In this document: piece after piece, positions 16,959 to 25,715 of the stretch
Layout of the letters: each line of letters starts with the position of its first letter
Numbering within the stretch: position 1 is the stretch's first letter
Assembly: GCF_018698455.1 (NCBI RefSeq)
Contig: NZ_JABIOQ010000057.1
Location: 1-45,560, forward strand
Source: Sulfurimonas sp.
GTDB taxonomy: Bacteria; Campylobacterota; Campylobacteria; Campylobacterales; Sulfurimonadaceae
Reading direction: 5' to 3'
DNA length: 45,560 bases
Program-made: the position numbers and the translations under genes
The notes under the pieces: model-generated
What the model saw: only the letters and a program-made list of their open reading frames with translations
Database searches by the model: none
Told to the model about the DNA's origin: nothing

Positions 16959-17340
16959 TAAAAGTATTTAGAAGATAATAGCCACTTCCTGCCATAAAAA
17001 TACTGCCAAAGGCATTGAGTGATATGTTAGCAAGTGCTAAGAAAATACTACCACCATGAAGTAATAAAAAACTCTCAATAGCAAAGGTAGAGTACGTTGT
17101 AAGTGCCCCTAGTAATCCTGTTGTTAAAAATGACTTCATATATACTGAAAAAATTGTTGTATGCATAAAATATGCTATTAAAGTTCCCATTATAAAACTA
17201 CCAATTAGGTTTACTCCCAGGGTACCAAATGGCAAGATGTGTGAAACACGATGAGAAATTAATCCATTAATATATACTCTTAAAACTGCTCCAATAAAGC
17301 CACCGCTACCTATAGCTAAAATCGTTTGCCAACTCATCAT
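16948..17340 (-). CDS. crcB: Fluoride channel CrcB/Fluc
   Basis: A 130-residue four-helix membrane protein with the Fluc signatures GSGGFIGAVLRVYI, FGTLGVNLIGSFIMG and LGALTTYSTFAIE. Fluc proteins work as dual-topology dimers that let fluoride leave the cell. A single full-length gene is present, as expected for a homodimer. The start ATG-ATG (17340) lies within the end of plsC (35-bp overlap) and it is the last gene of the minus-strand operon. No fluoride riboswitch can be recognised before the operon. Confidence 0.93.
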   Translation of the reverse strand: MMSWQTILAIGSGGFIGAVLRVYINGLISHRVSHILPFGTLGVNLIGSFIMGTLIAYFMHTTIFSVYMKSFLTTGLLGALTTYSTFAIESFLLLHGGSIFLALANISLNAFGSIFMAGSGYYLLNTFIKH

Positions 17341-18004
17341 CGTATACCTTTTGCATTTTATCTTTTAACTTATTAAGCCATTCCGGATCACTTTTATCTG
17401 CAATGAAAGAATCCATATAGATAACCTTTATAGTTTTTGGTACATATAAAAACTTTTTAATATCATAACAGCTAAGTGTATCAATTAGCACGATAGGCTG
17501 TACTTTCAAGATATACTTATCTGCAACAAATTTAGCACCTGATTTAAAATGTAACATCCTCCCATTCTTGGAGCGAGTTCCTTCTGGAAACATTGCAATA
17601 GTTCGTTTTTTCTCAATTCTATCTTTAGTCGCACGAAGGAGTTTGATCAGTGATGTTTTACTCTCTCGTTCTATTTCTATATCTTCAGGTAGACTCATTG
17701 CTAGACCCAAGAAAGGAACATCGAATAAAGCTTTTTTTGCGACCCAAGCTAAATCTTTTTTTGTACTTGTTTCTAAAACACCAATATCAAGGTCACTTTG
17801 ATGGTTTATTAGAAACATTTGAGCTTCTGGGTCTTCTTGACCAATTATCTCTGTTGAGAAAAAAGTTGTGAGTCTAATAAACCAGGTCGAAATCTTCCTA
17901 GGGTAAGGACGCGGTAAAAAAGGAAATAATAGTATTGATAATGCAATGGCTGTGAACATTATAGTTGTTGATAAGAACCAGCTAATATGTGATAATATCT
18001 TCAT
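17306..18004 (-). CDS. plsC: 1-acyl-sn-glycerol-3-phosphate acyltransferase
   Basis: A 232-residue membrane-bound acyltransferase. An N-terminal hydrophobic segment (residues 7-30) is followed by the catalytic NHQSDLD (HX4D motif), the substrate-binding FPEGTRSKNG and the later VQPIVLID. It acylates lysophosphatidic acid to phosphatidic acid in phospholipid synthesis. It overlaps the upstream BatD-like gene by 23 bp and the downstream crcB by 35 bp, so all three are probably translationally coupled. Confidence 0.9.
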   Translation of the reverse strand: MKILSHISWFLSTTIMFTAIALSILLFPFLPRPYPRKISTWFIRLTTFFSTEIIGQEDPEAQMFLINHQSDLDIGVLETSTKKDLAWVAKKALFDVPFLGLAMSLPEDIEIERESKTSLIKLLRATKDRIEKKRTIAMFPEGTRSKNGRMLHFKSGAKFVADKYILKVQPIVLIDTLSCYDIKKFLYVPKTIKVIYMDSFIADKSDPEWLNKLKDKMQKVYDDELANDFSYR

Positions 18005-19028
18005 TTCTGACCCACCCTATTTTCTCATTTTTTAGTTTTACTTTTACATACTTATCTATGCTTCCTTCTTTTAAAAGGGTTCTTTTATGTCTTGTTGTCT
18101 CAAAAATAGTGCTATTGTTGACTGGAAGTAAGTATATATTTGTGCCGGCTTTGATAACTATCTTCTTTTCCGGCAGTAATAATAAAAGTATATACACAAG
18201 GGGAATCATTATAAAAACTAGATAGATGTATTTCTTTCTTAGTAAAATAAGTATAGTTAGTACACCGGTAACTGTTATAGCTATCCATATTTTAATTCTT
18301 TCATGAGATTGATCTCTCGGTTTTAAATCACTTTGTGTTGCTACGCTGTCATCTTCAACTATTATTGGGATACTAACAAGGGAGAAATTATTTTTTAAGA
18401 GATTAAAGTAAGAAAATGAAAAGTTATTAATTTTTTTATCAATAACTAGGAAGTAAGTTACTCTTGACTCTGTATAAGATTCAATAATTGATTCAATACC
18501 CTGTCTAGATATATTCTTAAACTTTATCTCTTTTATATCACAGTTTATGGCAGAGGCAACAAAGACTATTATATTGCTCTTGTTGTCAAAGCTTATTGTC
18601 TTATAATCAATAATCTCAAAACTATTTGCAATTAAGTTAGAGAAGTTTTCTTGTGGATTGAGTGTTATGATATTGATATTTTCACCATAAATTTTAGTCG
18701 CAGGATACTCCTGTGAAGCGATTAAAATAGCTTTTACATCAGGAAGTTTGGCCTTGTTTTTTGTACTTAAAAGATAAAAGGTATCGTAGAAATATTTTCC
18801 TCTTTGTGTATGCTCTGGTCTTGGTGTTAATATCTCAAGACCATCGTGATTTGAGAAAGTATAGAGTATGTCTTGATATGATTTTACAGTGGAAAGATAT
18901 TTTAGAGTGATTGGAAAAATTTCTCCTTTTACTACTCTTTTTGGTACTTCATCATAACTAAGATAGACAACTTTATTTGCATAGAGTGATGAGAAGAATA
19001 AAAAAGTGAGTAAAAGAAGTTTTAGCAC
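17982..19028 (-). CDS. Secreted/membrane protein with BatD-like and SH3-like regions
   Basis: A 348-residue protein with a signal peptide ([17 protein letters not shown]), a periplasmic region of about 220 residues resembling the BatD immunoglobulin-like fold (VKGEIFPITLKY), two hydrophobic segments near residues 246-262 and 266-286, and a C-terminal part of about 60 residues (NIYLLPVNNSTIF, KVKLKNEKIGWV) that looks like a bacterial SH3 domain. The usual bat partners (AAA ATPase, VWA proteins) are not next to it. The start overlaps the end of purQ by 7 bp. Its role is unknown; envelope sensing or anchoring fits the domains. Confidence 0.6.
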   Translation of the reverse strand: MLKLLLLTFLFFSSLYANKVVYLSYDEVPKRVVKGEIFPITLKYLSTVKSYQDILYTFSNHDGLEILTPRPEHTQRGKYFYDTFYLLSTKNKAKLPDVKAILIASQEYPATKIYGENINIITLNPQENFSNLIANSFEIIDYKTISFDNKSNIIVFVASAINCDIKEIKFKNISRQGIESIIESYTESRVTYFLVIDKKINNFSFSYFNLLKNNFSLVSIPIIVEDDSVATQSDLKPRDQSHERIKIWIAITVTGVLTILILLRKKYIYLVFIMIPLVYILLLLLPEKKIVIKAGTNIYLLPVNNSTIFETTRHKRTLLKEGSIDKYVKVKLKNEKIGWVRNEDIITY

Positions 19029-19699
19029 GATTCTAAAAAGCCTTCAAGCATTTTTATCCCATGATCTGAGCCAAGTATAAGTTCCATCGCACGTTCAGGA
19101 TGTGGCATAAGCCCAAAAACATTTTTTTCTTTATTACAAATGCCAGCAATAGAATCAACACTTCCATTAGGGTTTTGAATATTACCTTTTTCATCAGAGT
19201 AAGTGAGTAAAACTTGATTATTATCATGAAGCTCTTTAAGACCATCAGAATCAATAAAATAGTTTCCATCATGGTGGGCAATAGGAATATTTACTACATC
19301 CCCATTATTTAATTTTTTGAGAAAAATATTATCATTGTTTTCTACTTTTAAAGAGTGATGCTTAGATATAAAATGTAATCCATCGTTGCGTTTAAGAGCA
19401 CCTGGAAGAAGACCTGCTTCTGTAAGAACTTGAAAACCATTACAGATACCAAGAACTTTTCCACCAGCATTTGCATACTCGGTTACTGCTTTCATAACAG
19501 GACTAAATCGAGCAATTGCCCCACTTCTTAGATAGTCTCCATAGGAGAACCCTCCAGCAACAACAAGTAAGTCTGTATCACTTGGAAGAGTTTCTGCCTT
19601 ATGCCAAACTATTTGAGTATCTGCCCCTAATTCTTTAAAGGCATGCTCTGTGTCATATTCACAGTTTGTACCAGGAAATTGAAGTATTGTTACTTTCAT
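19022..19699 (-). CDS. purQ: Phosphoribosylformylglycinamidine synthase, glutaminase subunit
   Basis: A 225-residue class-I glutamine amidotransferase. The nucleophile cysteine is in [10 protein letters not shown], the oxyanion region is in [15 protein letters not shown], and the His/Glu pair is in [11 protein letters not shown]. PurQ supplies ammonia to PurL for the fourth step of purine synthesis, with PurS as the bridging subunit. The ATG shares a base with the stop of purS. purL itself is not in the window. Confidence 0.96.
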   Translation of the reverse strand: MKVTILQFPGTNCEYDTEHAFKELGADTQIVWHKAETLPSDTDLLVVAGGFSYGDYLRSGAIARFSPVMKAVTEYANAGGKVLGICNGFQVLTEAGLLPGALKRNDGLHFISKHHSLKVENNDNIFLKKLNNGDVVNIPIAHHDGNYFIDSDGLKELHDNNQVLLTYSDEKGNIQNPNGSVDSIAGICNKEKNVFGLMPHPERAMELILGSDHGIKMLEGFLESC

Positions 19700-19941
19700 T
19701 AGATTAGCTCTATCTTGTAGTCTTCAATTACAGTGTTCGCTAGAATTTCTTCACACATTTTTTCTACTTCAGCCATAGCTGTAGTTTTGTCATCAGTTGC
19801 TAGTTTTAAAATTATTTGTTTTCCAACACGAACATCTTCTACACCTTTAAAGTGAAGAGAGTCTAGTGCATGATGCACTGCTTTACCTTGAGAGTCTAAA
19901 ACACCTGCTTTGAGAGATATATTTACTATTGCTGTTGTCAT
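19699..19941 (-). CDS. purS: Phosphoribosylformylglycinamidine synthase, PurS subunit
   Basis: An 80-residue protein of the expected PurS size, with the typical start (TTAIVNISLKAGVLDSQGKAV), HHALDSLHFKGVEDVRVGK and a final VIEDYKIEL. PurS forms a dimer that docks PurQ onto the small-type PurL. It lies 2 bp after purC and overlaps purQ by one base, which fits the three-subunit FGAM synthase found outside the large-PurL bacteria. Confidence 0.95.
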   Translation of the reverse strand: MTTAIVNISLKAGVLDSQGKAVHHALDSLHFKGVEDVRVGKQIILKLATDDKTTAMAEVEKMCEEILANTVIEDYKIELI

Positions 19942-19943
19942 TT

Positions 19944-20657
19944 TTATTTTCCTAATATTCTATTTAATACTTGCTCGTAAGCTACTGTTAATCCACCAAG
20001 ACCCTGTCTAAATCTATCTTTATCCATTTTTTCTCCAGACTCAATGTCCCAAAAGCGACAGTTGTCAGGTGAAATCTCATCTATTAAAATAATATTTCCA
20101 TTTATATCTTTACCAAACTCGAGTTTAAAGTCCACAAGGTTAAGGCCTTTATCTGCAAAGTATGGCTTTAGAATATCATTTACTTGACGAGCCATACGAC
20201 GAAGTTTATCAAGTTCATCTTGATGCTCAACTAGCCCTAGTATAAGTGCATGTTGGTCATTAAGTTTTGGATCACCTAAGTCATCATCTTTATAATCAAA
20301 TTCAACAAGAGTAAAAGGAAGAACTTTTCCATCTTCTATACCAAGGTTACGTGAAAGAGAACCAGTTGCAATGTTTCGAACAATGACTTCTATAAGAATA
20401 ACGTCAACTTTAGTATGAAGCATATGGTTGTCATCAATCATTTCAACAAAGTGAGTCTGGATGCCATTTGCTTCTAAAAGTTTAAAAAGTTCTGTAGAAA
20501 TTTTATTATTAAGTGCACCTTTCCCAGCTTCACTTGATTTCTTTTCACCATTAAATGCAGTCAGATCATCTTTAAATTCTGAAATTACAAGATTTTCATC
20601 ATCTGTGAGAAAAAGTCTTTTTGCTTTTCCTTCATAAAGTAATTCTCTTTTTTCCAT
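19944..20657 (-). CDS. purC: SAICAR synthetase
   Basis: A 237-residue enzyme that joins aspartate to CAIR in an ATP-dependent step of purine synthesis. Family features are [11 protein letters not shown] at the start, the FNGEKK loop, [22 protein letters not shown] and [14 protein letters not shown]. It lies 5 bp after the S41 protease gene and 2 bp before purS. Normal length and no defects. Confidence 0.96.
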   Translation of the reverse strand: MEKRELLYEGKAKRLFLTDDENLVISEFKDDLTAFNGEKKSSEAGKGALNNKISTELFKLLEANGIQTHFVEMIDDNHMLHTKVDVILIEVIVRNIATGSLSRNLGIEDGKVLPFTLVEFDYKDDDLGDPKLNDQHALILGLVEHQDELDKLRRMARQVNDILKPYFADKGLNLVDFKLEFGKDINGNIILIDEISPDNCRFWDIESGEKMDKDRFRQGLGGLTVAYEQVLNRILGK

Positions 20658-20662
20658 GCTTC

Positions 20663-21976
20663 CTATTTTCCTTGTGTTATGATTAATGCTTTGAGTATAT
20701 CGACAGCAGATTTTAGTTGAATATCTTTGTTCAACATTTCTAGTGTAATTATATCTTTATTTGTGTCTTTATCTTCTTTTGTCTTTTGTTTTTTACCATC
20801 AACTTTTTCTAACTCTTGAGTAAGGTGTTTTTTTAGATCAGCTTCTTTTATGGCAAATTCATTTTTCAGTGTCTTGACCTCTCCTGGTGCCACTTTAATA
20901 TCAGGTTTAACTCCTACAGCTTGGATAGTTCGGCCACTTGGAAGGTAGTATCTTGCTATTGTAAGTTTTATTGCTTCATCATCTGTTATGGGAAGTACTA
21001 CTTGTACACTTCCCTTCCCAAAAGTATTTTCTCCGACCAAAATAGCACGTTTTTGATCTTGAAGTGCACCACTTACAATTTCAGAAGCACTAGCACTTCC
21101 TCCATTAATTAATACAACTAGCGGGATATCAGTCATTGTACTAGTGTAGCCAGCAGAGTAGACCTTGTCATCACTTGCATTACGCCCTTTTTGAGAAACT
21201 ATATCTCCACTGCTAACAAAGAGGTCAACTAGTGCAACAGCTTGATCTAGTAGTCCACCTGGATTATTTCTTAAATCTAAAATAATTCCCTTAGTACTCT
21301 TTTTCTTCTTTTGGAATTCTTTTTTTACATCAGTAGCGACTTTCTGATCAAAACTTGCCACTCTAATATATAGAGTATCATCAGAAATGGTTCTTGAATG
21401 AACAGACTCTATTGTGATAATACCTCGAATTATATGGACAAGAATAGGTTTGAGTTCACCTTTTCTGACAATTGTTACATTAATGGGTGCACCAACTTTA
21501 CCTCTCATAAGTGAAACAGCTTCATCGATAGTCATTCCAATGGTTGACATTTCATTTATTTTGAGGATAATATCTCCAGACTTTAGACCAGCTTTATCAG
21601 CAGGAGTTCCATCAATTGGAGCGATGACTGTGAGCGCCCCATTTTTCATGCCTACTGTGATACCTAGACCACCAAATTCACCAGCAGTTTGTACCTTGAG
21701 GCGTTTATAGTCTTTTTGTGTTAGGTAGTTAGAATGTGCATCAAGATTTTTCATCATCCCATCAAGGGCTTTATCCATAAGTTCTTCAATATTTACATCA
21801 TCAACATTGTATTTTTCTACGATACTGATTACTTTTGTAAACTTTGCTAGAGATTGAAGTCTTGAAGTTTCATTGTTCTCTTGTGTAGCTTGTGCAAAAA
21901 GGCTTGAGTTCAGAAGAAGACTGATTGATAACCCCATTGAAATAAAGCCGAAAGTTATAAATTTTTTGTTTTTCAT
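20663..21976 (-). CDS. ctpA: Carboxy-terminal processing protease (S41), CtpA type
   Basis: A 437-residue periplasmic serine protease. It has an N-terminal signal or anchor (residues 5-28), a PDZ domain around residues 100-180 ([23 protein letters not shown]) and an S41 catalytic domain with the nucleophile serine in [14 protein letters not shown] and the general-base lysine in [11 protein letters not shown]. Such proteases trim periplasmic proteins from the C-terminus. A Lys/Glu-rich stretch near residue 390 is a probable linker. It heads the minus-strand operon with the purine genes, an unusual but presumably passive linkage. Confidence 0.9.
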   Translation of the reverse strand: MKNKKFITFGFISMGLSISLLLNSSLFAQATQENNETSRLQSLAKFTKVISIVEKYNVDDVNIEELMDKALDGMMKNLDAHSNYLTQKDYKRLKVQTAGEFGGLGITVGMKNGALTVIAPIDGTPADKAGLKSGDIILKINEMSTIGMTIDEAVSLMRGKVGAPINVTIVRKGELKPILVHIIRGIITIESVHSRTISDDTLYIRVASFDQKVATDVKKEFQKKKKSTKGIILDLRNNPGGLLDQAVALVDLFVSSGDIVSQKGRNASDDKVYSAGYTSTMTDIPLVVLINGGSASASEIVSGALQDQKRAILVGENTFGKGSVQVVLPITDDEAIKLTIARYYLPSGRTIQAVGVKPDIKVAPGEVKTLKNEFAIKEADLKKHLTQELEKVDGKKQKTKEDKDTNKDIITLEMLNKDIQLKSAVDILKALIITQGK

Positions 21977-22013
21977 TATTAACCTATTTATATAGTCTGT
22001 TTTAAAAGAAGAT

Positions 22014-22019
22014 ATTATA
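22014..22019 (-). promoter_or_regulatory. Possible -10 box for the ctpA operon
   Basis: TATAAT on the minus strand (complement of ATTATA) lies 38 bases before the ctpA start, preceded on its own strand by GGG and an A-rich stretch. There is no good -35 box; sigma-70 promoters in Campylobacterota often lack one. Confidence 0.35.
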
Positions 22020-22060
22020 CCCTTTGTTGTTAAATTTTGGTTGAATTAATGGTACTTCAA

Positions 22061-22087
22061 TTGAAAATTATTATTTTTCTATATAAT
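22061..22087 (+). promoter_or_regulatory. Possible promoter for aroK
   Basis: TTGAAA at 22061-22066 and TATAAT at 22082-22087 lie about 45 bases before the aroK ATG with a short 15-base spacer rich in T. The -10 box is a good match, the -35 weak, as is usual in this phylum. AAGG before the ATG is the ribosome-binding site. Confidence 0.4.
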
Positions 22088-22131
22088 GTCATAATAATTT
22101 TTATATTCGTGTATTAAGGTAAAATAATTTT

Positions 22132-22647
22132 ATGTCAAATATTGTATTAATCGGTTTTATGGGTGTTGGTAAAGGAAGTGTAGCCAGAGAAGTAGTAAAA
22201 AACTCTAGCTATATCGCTATTGATACTGATGATTTGATTGAGAGTATGGAAAATAAAAAAATAAAAAATATTTTTGATGAGATTGGTGAAGCATATTTTA
22301 GAGACTTAGAAAAGAATGTTGCACATTGGCTGGAAAAAAGTGTAGATAATACATTGATTTCAACTGGTGGGGGATTCTATAAACAGAAAAATATTAATAA
22401 GATAGGTACTGTAGTATTGCTTGACTCCTCATTTAAAGAGATTATAAAACGTATAAAAGAACATCCAAATGCGAAGAAAAAACTGAAAAAACGCCCACTA
22501 TTAGCTGACTTGAAGATGGCAGAAAAGCTTTACAATGAAAGACTTCCTGAGTATAAGAAACTAGCTGATATTGTTGTGGATGTGACCCATAAAACAGCAC
22601 AAGAGTGTTCAAAAGAAATATTAAAAAAGGTGAAAAAATATGTTTAA
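22132..22647 (+). CDS. aroK: Shikimate kinase
   Basis: A 171-residue P-loop kinase that phosphorylates shikimate. The Walker A is GFMGVGKGSVAREV, where Gly replaces the usual Ser/Thr right after the lysine and Ser follows one place later. The shikimate-binding Asp is in DTDDLIE, with FRDLE and the STGGGFY loop, and the lid arginine is in KRPLLADL. Apart from the P-loop variation it is a normal AroK. It overlaps the next gene by 8 bp. Confidence 0.92.
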   Translation: MSNIVLIGFMGVGKGSVAREVVKNSSYIAIDTDDLIESMENKKIKNIFDEIGEAYFRDLEKNVAHWLEKSVDNTLISTGGGFYKQKNINKIGTVVLLDSSFKEIIKRIKEHPNAKKKLKKRPLLADLKMAEKLYNERLPEYKKLADIVVDVTHKTAQECSKEILKKVKKYV

Positions 22648-23587
22648 AATTTTTATATTGCTGATCTTGCTATTCTCTTCATCTTTATTCTCTAAAATAT
22701 ATACTACAACTGGAGAATATATAGGGAATTCAGTACCTGAGGCATGTAAAAAAGCATTATCGTATTGTAAGCAAGAAGCTATGGAAGAAGCAGGTACATT
22801 TGTTATGAGTGACTTTAAACTATCGAGTAGTGACAGTAACGGAGTAGTTGATGAAAAAACAAAAAAGATAGTCAGAACATTATCTACGGGTGTTTTGAAA
22901 CTAGAAAATAAAAAACAAACTTACACTTTTGAGAATAATGGACAAATTAGATGTAAAATGATTGCGAGTTTTAATATAAACGAACAGGAAATTAAAAATA
23001 ATATTGAAGATATGATTTCAAAGGAAGAGAAAGATAAAAAGTATAATGCAAAAGTAACTTTAGAAATAGATGAAATTAAAAAGCAACTGGAAAGCATATC
23101 TAATAATAATAAAGAAAAAAATGTAAATCAAATCAATCAACAAAGTATAAATGAAAGACCTATATCTACTACTAAGACTATGTCTTATCAAGTGCCAAAA
23201 GTTGACAATAGATCAATAAACTGGGAAAAAGACTTTGACTCAGCAATCATAAAGGCAAAAGCAGAGAATAAAGCAATAATGTTTGTATCCTCTCGACATA
23301 CTTGTAAATACTGTGTTATTTTGGAGAAAACAACATTTTCTGATAATGTAGTCATAGAGTCACTTAATAAAGATTTCATTTCTGTTGTCGCATATAGTGA
23401 TGAGAATGATTTTATACCAAAAGAGTTGTGGAGTCCAGGAACACCAGCGATATGGTTTTTGAAGCCTGATGGAAAAGCAATGTATAGACCATTAATGGGT
23501 GCTATTGACAAAACAATGTTTTTAAAAGGACTAGGTATCGTTAAAATAGAGTTTGATAAAATAAAAAAGAGAGTAAATACAAAATGA
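22640..23587 (+). CDS. Secreted protein with a C-terminal thioredoxin-like domain
   Basis: A 315-residue protein with a signal peptide (residues 1-18, ending LFSKIY). Residues about 19-125 form a region I do not recognise, containing two cysteines (ACKKALSYCKQEA) and a resemblance to LPP20/FlgT-type small envelope domains. A charged coiled linker (about 125-185) follows. Residues about 195-300 form a thioredoxin fold with an active-site C-K-Y-C in SRHTCKYCVILEK and the cis-proline region SPGTPAIWFLKPDGK. It is therefore probably a periplasmic thiol-disulfide protein. The gene sits between aroK and hisD with overlaps at both ends. Confidence 0.75.
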   Translation: MFKIFILLILLFSSSLFSKIYTTTGEYIGNSVPEACKKALSYCKQEAMEEAGTFVMSDFKLSSSDSNGVVDEKTKKIVRTLSTGVLKLENKKQTYTFENNGQIRCKMIASFNINEQEIKNNIEDMISKEEKDKKYNAKVTLEIDEIKKQLESISNNNKEKNVNQINQQSINERPISTTKTMSYQVPKVDNRSINWEKDFDSAIIKAKAENKAIMFVSSRHTCKYCVILEKTTFSDNVVIESLNKDFISVVAYSDENDFIPKELWSPGTPAIWFLKPDGKAMYRPLMGAIDKTMFLKGLGIVKIEFDKIKKRVNTK

Positions 23588-24873
23588 TGTTTATAAATGC
23601 AAAAGATATAAAATTTAATGAAAACTTTGAAGAATTATTAGGTCGAGGAACGATGGATATTGCAAATGTTAGTGCTATCGTCGGTGGCATGATTAATGAA
23701 ATAAGAATAGATAAAAACAGTGCTTTAAAATCTCATATAGCAAAGTTTGATAACTGGACACCAACTTCTGATGAAGATTTAAAAATATCTACAGAGTCAA
23801 TGGAGCATGCATATAATAATATAGATGATAAACTAAAGTCTGCACTACACCTAGCATACGATAGAATTAAAAAATATCATGAAAAGCAAAAGCCAAAATC
23901 ATGGTTTGATACAGAAGATAACGGAACTATTCTAGGTCAAAAAGTGACAGCTGTTGATAGTGCAGGGCTCTATATCCCAGGTGGAAAAGCAGCATACCCA
24001 TCTTCACTTTTGATGAATGTTATTCCTGCCCAAGTTGCAGGTGTCCAAGAGATTGTTATATGTACACCAACTCCAGATAATGAACCAAATGAACTTCTCC
24101 TCGCCGCTTGTCATTTATGTGGTGTTGATCAAGTTTATAAAGTAGGTGGAGCGAGTGCAATTGCCGCTATGGCATATGGTACAGAGACTATTCCTAAGGT
24201 TGATGTAATCACTGGACCTGGTAATATTTTTGTTGCAACAGCGAAAAAAATGGTTTTTGGTGATGTAAATATTGATATGATAGCAGGCCCTAGTGAGATA
24301 GGAATTTTAGCTGATGATAGTGCAAATGCAAATCATTTAGCAATAGATTTATTATCTCAGGCAGAGCATGATGAAATGGCAAGTTCGATTTTAATTACTC
24401 CTTCTCAAAAATTAGCAGATGCTGTTAAAATTGAACTTGAAAATTGGTTAGTAAAACTTCCTCGTCAAGAGATAGCGAGAAAGTCTATTGAAGAACGCGG
24501 TGCAATTATTGTCACACAAGATATGGAAGAGGCGATAAAATTAATGAATGATATCGCTCCTGAACACCTAGAAGTAGCTACTTTGTCACCTTTTGAATTA
24601 CTACCTTTTATTAAACATGCTGGTGCAATCTTTTTAGGGCACAACACTCCAGAAGCAATAGGTGATTATGTTGCTGGACCAAACCATACACTGCCTACAG
24701 GTGGAACAGCAAAATTTTATTCTCCACTTGGAGTTGAGAATTTTATGAAAAAAACTTCTATAATTTCGTTTAGTTCACAAGCAATTAACGAGATTGGTGA
24801 AGAGTGTGCACTTATAGCAAATTCAGAGGGTCTAACAGCCCATGAACAATCCGTAAGAGTTAGATTAAAATAA
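23584..24873 (+). CDS. hisD: Histidinol dehydrogenase
   Basis: A 429-residue zinc enzyme that oxidises L-histidinol to L-histidine in two NAD-dependent steps. Recognised segments are GLYIPGGKAAYPSSLLMN, the long KVDVITGPGNIF signature, IDMIAGPSEIGI, LLSQAEHDEMASS, the catalytic EHLE pair (APEHLEVA) and the zinc-site PNHTLPTGGTAKF. The start is one of two consecutive ATGs at 23584/23587; the first overlaps the stop of the preceding gene (ATGA). A terminator hairpin covers its stop codon. Confidence 0.96.
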   Translation: MMFINAKDIKFNENFEELLGRGTMDIANVSAIVGGMINEIRIDKNSALKSHIAKFDNWTPTSDEDLKISTESMEHAYNNIDDKLKSALHLAYDRIKKYHEKQKPKSWFDTEDNGTILGQKVTAVDSAGLYIPGGKAAYPSSLLMNVIPAQVAGVQEIVICTPTPDNEPNELLLAACHLCGVDQVYKVGGASAIAAMAYGTETIPKVDVITGPGNIFVATAKKMVFGDVNIDMIAGPSEIGILADDSANANHLAIDLLSQAEHDEMASSILITPSQKLADAVKIELENWLVKLPRQEIARKSIEERGAIIVTQDMEEAIKLMNDIAPEHLEVATLSPFELLPFIKHAGAIFLGHNTPEAIGDYVAGPNHTLPTGGTAKFYSPLGVENFMKKTSIISFSSQAINEIGEECALIANSEGLTAHEQSVRVRLK

Positions 24874-24890
24874 CTCTTACGTCCTCTTTT
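24852..24890 (+). terminator. Terminator overlapping the hisD stop
   Basis: CGTAAGAGTTA (24852-24862) and TAACTCTTACG (24871-24881) form a perfect 11-bp stem with an 8-base loop, followed by a pyrimidine-rich CCTCTTTTCT. The hisD TAA is the first three bases of the right arm. Confidence 0.75.
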
Positions 24891-25076
24891 CTAAAACTAC
24901 ACAGTGATATATAATTAACCATAAATAAAGAAGATTTTTATAATGTATTTAAGAATACTTAGCTAGTATTGTAATAGTATAAAAGCCTTACATTTAATAT
25001 ATAGGTGCTTTTTGATATTAATTAGTTAAAGTAATGAATCTTATAAAAAAGCCTTAAAAGGCAAAAAGGAGAATAT
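24874..25076 (+). other. Intergenic region before the molybdoenzyme operon
   Basis: This 203-bp AT-rich stretch carries the promoter of the following operon. TATAAT boxes are seen at about 24939-24944 and 24910-24915 but no convincing -35. GCCTT-AA-AAGGC (25051-25062) is a small hairpin just before the strong AAGGAGA ribosome-binding site of the ferredoxin subunit gene. I see no FNR-type dyad. Confidence 0.5.
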
Positions 25077-25715
25077 ATGCAATTAGGTTTCCTAGTTGAT
25101 TTACACCTATGTATGGGTTGTAAAGGTTGTGAGATCGCATGTAAAGTGGAGAATGAAGTTCCATTGAGTACATGGAGACTCCGTGTTAAATATGTGGATG
25201 TTGGTACATTTCCAGAAACTAAAAGAACATTTACACCTCTAAGATGTAATCACTGCGAGAATGCTCCTTGTGAGAGAATTTGTCCAGTATCTGCATTACA
25301 TTATCTTGATAACGGTATTGTAAATATTGATAAAGAACGTTGTATTGGTTGTGCTGGTTGTGTTATGGCTTGTCCTTATGGAGCTATTTATATAGATCCT
25401 CAAACACAAACTGCTGATAAATGTACATACTGTGCACACCGTATCGCATCTTCAATGATGCCAGCTTGTGTTGTTGCATGTCCAGTTGAAGCAAATATTT
25501 TTGGTGACTTAGATGATGCAAAATCAAATATATCTAAGTATATTCAGTCTAATCAATCTAATGTACAAGTTCGTAAACCAGAGAAGGGAACTAACCCTCA
25601 TCACTATTATGTAGGTGGTGGAAATGTTAGTCTTAATCCTCTAGCTTCACATAGAGTTGATGGTGATTCACTATTTGGTAAAATCACGACACTTCCTGTA
25701 GGAGGGCACCACTAA
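25077..25715 (+). CDS. Four-cluster ferredoxin subunit of a molybdopterin oxidoreductase
   Basis: A 212-residue PsrB/NrfC/DmsB-type electron-transfer subunit. Sixteen cysteines form four [4Fe-4S] sites: CMGCKGCEIAC (C12, C15, C18, C22), CNHCENAPCERIC, CIGCAGCVMAC, and CTYC with a distant CVVAC. It has no signal of its own, so it would be exported with the Tat-marked catalytic subunit or stay with it on one membrane side. It passes electrons between the NrfD-type quinone-site subunit and the molybdenum subunit encoded downstream. The next ATG overlaps its stop by one base. Confidence 0.93.
   Translation: MQLGFLVDLHLCMGCKGCEIACKVENEVPLSTWRLRVKYVDVGTFPETKRTFTPLRCNHCENAPCERICPVSALHYLDNGIVNIDKERCIGCAGCVMACPYGAIYIDPQTQTADKCTYCAHRIASSMMPACVVACPVEANIFGDLDDAKSNISKYIQSNQSNVQVRKPEKGTNPHHYYVGGGNVSLNPLASHRVDGDSLFGKITTLPVGGHH

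Noticed and set aside
21977-22131. Riboswitch before ctpA-purC or aroK
   Set aside because: The region is AT-rich with no purine-type or other aptamer I can recognise.
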